A DNA stretch of 7,863 bases. Source: Candidatus Kapaibacterium sp. (lineage in GTDB: Bacteria; Bacteroidota; Ignavibacteria; Kapaibacteriales; UBA2268). Below the pieces are notes generated by a model. The model saw only the letters and a program-made list of their open reading frames with translations. It had not been told where the DNA came from and made no database searches. Each line of letters opens with the position of its first letter. Position 1 is the stretch's first letter. Below are positions 6,484 to 7,863 of the stretch, in pieces. The DNA lies in NCBI GenBank assembly GCA_030835065.1, contig JAUQWR010000840.1, forward strand, positions 1-7,863. Direction: 5' to 3'. A program made the position numbers and the translations under genes.

Positions 6484-7863
6484 TTATTTTATGAATATTC
6501 TAATTTCGATAATATTATCAAATATGAATTTATCAATTACTTCTTGCGAAGCATTATCAGATTTGATTATATTATTCTTCTTGGAATAATTTGGATTAAA
6601 TTTATTTAGAGAATTTTTTAAATTTTCGGCATTAGCAAGCATTTTATCATTATAATATATATAATCGATTTGTTTTATTACTGTACTAATCTTACTAAGA
6701 TTCTTATTCAAATTTTCTAATACTGGAGCATCAATTGATGTATTTTGAGATGAGTGAATAAATACTTTAAAGTATTTTTGCTCATTTAAATCATATATTT
6801 TTGTCATTTTTGATTCTGAATAACTCACATCTATCTGAATTTGTTTTTCGAATGATTTATTTTTATAAAAACCATTCGCAGTAAGAATAATAGAATCAGC
6901 TTTGAACAAATCCTTGGAATATTCATAAAGGTTAAAACTAATTTTAGCAGCATTAGTATCAATAAAATCAACATTAGAGTTATTTACTCTAATATTATAC
7001 CGCCATTTTTCAATTACATTTTGCGGACGGCTGTCTGTCATTAACTCAATCGAGTGTGGTTCAATTTCGAAATTGCTTAAGCTGAATGGCAAGGCTGATA
7101 TTTCTTTTGAATCTTCTAAAATTACTTTGCCACAAACAAAAATTCTTTCATTCAACTTTTTAATTTGATTGTTATCATTAATTATCTTATCTGAACCTAT
7201 TACAGTAGCATACATTTCATTCAATTTAGATTTTATAGATTGAGCCAAATTTCCTTCGTAAACAACAAATTTCAATATTTTGTTGTTCTCTTTAGAATAA
7301 TCTATAAAATGATTAAGAGAAAACTTAAAGCATGAGCTTAGGTCAGCAATAAAATCTGAGGCAATTGAATTGTCGGTAATAGGAAAGGTGCCGTTGAGTA
7401 TATTACCTGATTCGTCACAATAAATATCAAAACTTGGGTAGTAATCCGTAAGGTCACGTTTAAGTTTAATTCTGACATTTTGAACAAAAGATTTCAAATC
7501 AATTTCAGGATCTTCATTATTGATTTTTATATTATTGTTTTTAACTCTACTTGTTTGATACAAATCATAATTTCCTGCTCCACCTCTTCTATCAGAAGCA
7601 AAAACACCTCTATTATTAGATATCATTATAAAATCCGACTCATTATATTCAGAGTTTACTCCGATCAAAGGTAAAGGATTTTGCCACATTTCATCAATTT
7701 TTTCTGAATAATAAATATCATAACCACCGGGACCACCCAATCCATCCGAAGCAAAAAATATAAGAGAATCATTAGCAAAAAATGGAGTAATTTCATTTCC
7801 AGGTGAATTAAGTTCTTCTAGATTTACAATCGTATTCCAGTTCCCTAAATCGTCTTTATAAGC
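6484..7863 (-). CDS. PD40 beta-propeller / degenerate OmpA-like envelope protein (5' end outside the window)
   Basis: The frame is open from the right edge to the TAA at 6484-6486, giving at least 459 residues; the start lies beyond 7863. The edge-proximal part carries PD40 (WD40-like) blade motifs: NSPGNEITPFF, then FFASDGLGGPGGYDIYYS (about 7759-7706), then GVFASDRRGGAGNYDLYQTS (about 7615-7556). A linker and a poorly recognisable middle region follow. Near the C-terminus, IEKWRYNIRVNNS, a beta-rich stretch, FKVFIHSS, then NDKMLANAENLKNSL and a final IEIRIFIK match the layout of PD40-OmpA proteins of this group. The OmpA-type TD-x-x-G turn and NRRVE motif are mostly eroded. A TTG at 7738-7740 could be read as a start but sits inside the first PD40 motif, so it is an internal Leu. 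Such proteins usually sit in the periplasm or outer membrane, often tied to secretion or gliding modules. The PD40 assignment is firm; the OmpA-like tail is inferred. Confidence 0.8.
   Translation of the reverse strand, partial: AYKDDLGNWNTIVNLEELNSPGNEITPFFANDSLIFFASDGLGGPGGYDIYYSEKIDEMWQNPLPLIGVNSEYNESDFIMISNNRGVFASDRRGGAGNYDLYQTSRVKNNNIKINNEDPEIDLKSFVQNVRIKLKRDLTDYYPSFDIYCDESGNILNGTFPITDNSIASDFIADLSSCFKFSLNHFIDYSKENNKILKFVVYEGNLAQSIKSKLNEMYATVIGSDKIINDNNQIKKLNERIFVCGKVILEDSKEISALPFSLSNFEIEPHSIELMTDSRPQNVIEKWRYNIRVNNSNVDFIDTNAAKISFNLYEYSKDLFKADSIILTANGFYKNKSFEKQIQIDVSYSESKMTKIYDLNEQKYFKVFIHSSQNTSIDAPVLENLNKNLSKISTVIKQIDYIYYNDKMLANAENLKNSLNKFNPNYSKKNNIIKSDNASQEVIDKFIFDNIIEIRIFIK

Noticed and set aside
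7738..7740. TTG as the start codon of the PD40 gene
   Set aside because: The frame continues open to the edge and upstream codons encode the front of the same PD40 motif (FFASDG before LGGPGGYD) and most of another blade, so this Leu is internal and the gene is cut by the window.

Overview
The window looks like chromosomal DNA from a Gram-negative member of the Bacteroidota/Chlorobi (FCB) assemblage. The architectures recall lineages such as Kapabacteria or Ignavibacteria, but that rank is inference. Three things point this way: a large exported protein with a type IX secretion (T9SS, Por) C-terminal sorting domain, a PD40 beta-propeller protein with a degenerate OmpA-like tail, and AT-rich DNA in which all five genes stop with TAA. 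Shine-Dalgarno sequences are weak or absent at most starts. No rRNA, tRNA, CRISPR array, insertion sequence or phage gene is visible.

Layout: (1) 69-4025 (+) is one very large secreted modular protein. In order it has a signal peptide, a lamin-tail-like domain, a fibronectin III-like domain, two Ig/PKD-like domains, five ASH/choice-of-anchor-like repeats of about 100-110 residues, a cohesin-like domain and a T9SS sorting tail. (2) 4096-4491 (+) is a small OsmC-family thiol peroxidase-like protein, preceded by a 9-bp perfect inverted repeat. (3) 4503-4553 is a strong hairpin that can serve as terminator for the converging genes. (4) 6395 down to 4552 (-) is a two-gene unit: a membrane-anchored LytR-CpsA-Psr (LCP) protein followed, 11 bp later, by a SixA-type histidine phosphatase. 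A 10-bp perfect inverted repeat lies upstream of it. (5) 6484 to the right edge (-) is the 3' part of a PD40 + OmpA-like envelope protein whose start lies beyond the window.

The common theme is the cell envelope and surface: an exported adhesin-like protein, an LCP enzyme acting on lipid-linked glycans at the periplasmic face, and a periplasmic or outer-membrane propeller protein. The OsmC and SixA proteins are small cytoplasmic housekeeping or stress genes. No gene-free stretch exceeds about 90 bases. I see no clear evidence of a wholly new system. The most unusual points are the LCP-SixA pairing in an apparently Gram-negative genome, the apparent loss of peptidoglycan-binding residues in the OmpA-like tail, and the cysteine pattern of the ASH repeats.
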